Source: Patescibacteria group bacterium (GTDB taxonomy: Bacteria > Patescibacteriota > Minisyncoccia > Phycocordibacterales > SBAW01). From it: a stretch of DNA of 6,738 bases. How positions within the stretch are numbered: position 1 is the stretch's first letter; each line of letters begins with the position of its first letter. A model generated the notes under the pieces. It searched no databases. It was given only the letters and a program-made list of their open reading frames with translations, and had not been told where the DNA came from. This document shows positions 5,699 to 6,738 of this stretch, piece by piece. The stretch is from contig JAGWIT010000047.1 of NCBI GenBank assembly GCA_028866155.1, forward strand, positions 1 to 6,738, read 5' to 3'. The position numbers were made by a program, and so were the translations under genes.

Positions 5699-5899
5699 AT
5701 GCTGGATTTCCTGCGGAAGAACCTGCGGAAGAATATGTTGGCCATGCGATATGACACATTATACAATCGAGCCGTTTGGCTCGGTGTCAATTATCTCTGT
5801 CGACGGCTTCTAGGCCTTCCAAGTGAGGCGACATATCAGCGAATGTTGGACGTGCATGCCGAAGCGATGCAAGTATATCGGCAAATATTTGAAGATTAA
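5699..5899 (+). CDS. Small hypothetical protein, 66 aa
   Basis: No family is recognised. The protein opens with a basic amphipathic stretch (LRKNLRKNML, residues 5-14), has a moderately hydrophobic middle (AVWLGVNYL, 25-33) followed by RR, and ends in an acidic helical tail. It has no clear membrane helix or signal peptide. Evidence that it is a gene: a strong Shine-Dalgarno at proper spacing, -10-like elements upstream, and an intrinsic terminator 9 nt after its TAA. It sits between prfB and ftsE, which are direct neighbours in many bacteria, so it is probably an insertion or a lineage-specific gene. Its base composition is more AT-rich than that of the flanking genes. Confidence 0.6.
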   Translation: MLDFLRKNLRKNMLAMRYDTLYNRAVWLGVNYLCRRLLGLPSEATYQRMLDVHAEAMQVYRQIFED

Positions 5900-5908
5900 C
5901 TTCTTCGC

Positions 5909-5938
5909 GCGGGCCTTTACCGGTCCGCTTTTCTTTTA
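5909..5938 (+). terminator. Intrinsic terminator between the 66-aa ORF and ftsE
   Basis: GCGGGCC (5909-5915) pairs with GGTCCGC (5922-5928), seven pairs including one G-U, around a six-base loop. It is followed by TTTTCTTTTA. The stem is short but GC-rich and the T tract is good. It would end transcripts of the 66-aa ORF, and of prfB by read-through, just before ftsE. Confidence 0.65.
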
Positions 5939-5944
5939 TACAAT
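5916..5944 (+). promoter_or_regulatory. Promoter of ftsE, overlapping the terminator
   Basis: TTTACC (5916-5921, four of six) is followed after exactly 17 nt by TACAAT (5939-5944, five of six). The -10 ends 9 nt before the GTG start of ftsE, the same distance as in prfB, so the transcript should have almost no leader. The -35 lies in the loop of the terminator hairpin. Confidence 0.5.
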
Positions 5945-5953
5945 ATATCGGTT

Positions 5954-6634
5954 GTGATTTACTACGATCGCGTAAGCAAAATTTACGCTGATAACTCTGT
6001 TGCTTTGGAGGATGTGAGCTTCTCGGTCGAGCCGGGCGAGTTTGTCTCGCTGGTCGGCCACTCGGGCGCGGGCAAGACCACGCTTATAAAGATGCTCCTC
6101 GCCGAGGAGAAGCCCAGCAGCGGCTCGGTATTTTTTCAATCCATCAACGTCCACGAGGTGCCCACGAGCCGCGTGGGCGAGCTGCGCCGCAAAATCGGCA
6201 CCGTATTTCAGGATTTTAAACTACTCCCGACCAAGACCGCCTACGAGAACATCGCGTTTGCCATGGAGGCCGCGGGCCGCAACGAAGAGGAGATACGCTC
6301 CGACGTGCCGCACGTGCTCGAGCTGGTGGACCTCGGCGACAAGATGCGCAATTTCCCCGATGAGCTTAGCGGCGGCGAACAGCAGCGTGTGGCGATAGCC
6401 CGCGCGATTGTGAATCAACCGGATGTGATAGTTGCCGACGAGCCGACCGGCAACCTCGACCCGGTCAACACCTTCGAGGTCGTGCAAATTTTAAAGAAGA
6501 TAAACGACTTGGGCACCACCATCATCCTCACGACGCACAACAAGGGCGTCATCGACTCTCTCAAAAAGCGCGTCATCACGTTAGATAGGGGCAAAGTGAT
6601 TAGAGACGATCGGGAAGGGAAGTATATTTTGTAA
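5954..6634 (+). CDS. ftsE: Cell division ATP-binding protein FtsE
   Basis: FtsE is the ATPase of the FtsEX complex, which sits at the inner membrane and activates septal peptidoglycan hydrolases. The 226-residue protein has the normal family length and all ABC ATPase motifs: Walker A GHSGAGKTT (35-43), Q-loop Q86 in VFQDFKLLP, signature LSGGEQQR (138-145), Walker B VIVADE (158-163), D-loop NLDP (167-170) and switch H195 in TTHN. The VFQDFKLLP segment is typical of FtsE among ABC proteins. The start is GTG at 5954, the first start codon before the conserved opening IYYDRVSKIY. There is no Shine-Dalgarno; a -10 element ends 9 nt upstream. ftsX follows after 59 nt, a longer gap than in most ftsEX operons, and that gap holds a possible promoter. 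Confidence 0.97.
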   Translation: MIYYDRVSKIYADNSVALEDVSFSVEPGEFVSLVGHSGAGKTTLIKMLLAEEKPSSGSVFFQSINVHEVPTSRVGELRRKIGTVFQDFKLLPTKTAYENIAFAMEAAGRNEEEIRSDVPHVLELVDLGDKMRNFPDELSGGEQQRVAIARAIVNQPDVIVADEPTGNLDPVNTFEVVQILKKINDLGTTIILTTHNKGVIDSLKKRVITLDRGKVIRDDREGKYIL

Positions 6635-6658
6635 GCAAGCCGGGCCTTCATGAAGATT

Positions 6659-6686
6659 TTGCGAACTCCAAAAAGGGCGGTATACT
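6659..6686 (+). promoter_or_regulatory. Possible promoter of ftsX, directly before its start codon
   Basis: TTGCGA (6659-6664, four of six) and TATACT (6681-6686, five of six) are 16 nt apart. The -10 ends 7 nt before the ATG at 6694, so transcription would begin at or next to the start codon. The run from this -10 into the start codon closely resembles the one before prfB. Confidence 0.5.
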
Positions 6687-6693
6687 TTTATAA

Positions 6694-6738
6694 ATGAACT
6701 GGGTCACGGCCAAGCGGATATTTCGCGCAGGGTTCCTC
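6694..6738 (+). CDS. ftsX: Cell division protein FtsX, first 15 codons
   Basis: Only the N-terminus is inside the window: MNWVTAKRIFRAGFL. This short basic stretch before the first membrane helix is typical of FtsX, the permease-like membrane partner of FtsE. The position straight after ftsE supports the call. No Shine-Dalgarno precedes the ATG. The start is fixed by the match of the first residues to the family's usual cytoplasmic tail; no earlier in-frame start fits. Confidence 0.8.
   Translation, partial: MNWVTAKRIFRAGFL

Noticed and set aside
5062..5790. A 242-codon minus-strand open frame across prfB and into the 66-aa ORF
   Set aside because: It is antisense to a gene with clear RF2 motifs, and its composition (very rich in Ser and Arg) is that of a shadow frame.
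6646..6655. CTTCATGAAG palindrome followed by ATTTT in the ftsE-ftsX gap
   Set aside because: The stem would have few pairs and almost no loop. It is too weak for a terminator and is likely chance.
1..6738. CRISPR arrays, insertion sequences or long direct repeats
   Set aside because: No regularly spaced repeats, terminal inverted repeats or transposase-like motifs were seen on either strand.

Overview
The window looks like a chromosomal piece of a bacterium of the Candidate Phyla Radiation, most likely a parcubacterium. This is an inference from gene content and style, not from a marker phylogeny. The clues are a prfB / ftsE / ftsX neighbourhood, a release factor 2 with a shortened N-terminal domain, genes that mostly lack Shine-Dalgarno sequences, two single tRNA genes in tight spacers, and membrane glycosyltransferases of the DPM1/GtrA type. 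Stop codon use (TAA, TAG and TGA all occur) and an SPF-type RF2 fit the standard bacterial code, so UGA is not recoded here.

Left part (1-3618, all minus strand): a compact run of four genes for making or handling a surface polysaccharide. In transcription order they are a DPM1-like family 2 glycosyltransferase fused to a GtrA membrane domain, a 64-residue single-pass membrane protein that starts inside the stop codon of the first gene (ATGA overlap), a membrane-anchored family 8 glycoside hydrolase, and a cellulose-synthase-like processive glycosyltransferase (BcsA type) that runs off the left edge. A BcsA-like synthase next to a GH8 enzyme resembles the bcsA/bcsZ part of cellulose operons. 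Here it appears in a reduced form combined with a lipid-linked-sugar module.

Middle (about 3660-4160): two plus-strand tRNA-Thr genes with anticodons GGT and CGT. Only the second encodes its CCA end. A strong minus-strand terminator follows; it belongs to the next gene.

Right part (4163-6738): a minus-strand Nudix-fold gene with a degenerate Nudix box, then on the plus strand prfB, an unrecognised 66-residue ORF, ftsE and the first 15 codons of ftsX. The Nudix gene and prfB share a short divergent promoter region. prfB, ftsE and ftsX each have a -10-like hexamer ending only 7-9 nt before the start codon and no Shine-Dalgarno sequence, so their transcripts are predicted to be leaderless or nearly so. 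The Nudix gene and the 66-residue ORF instead have strong Shine-Dalgarno sequences. FtsE and FtsX together form the ABC-type complex that activates peptidoglycan hydrolysis at division, and RF2 terminates translation at UGA and UAA.
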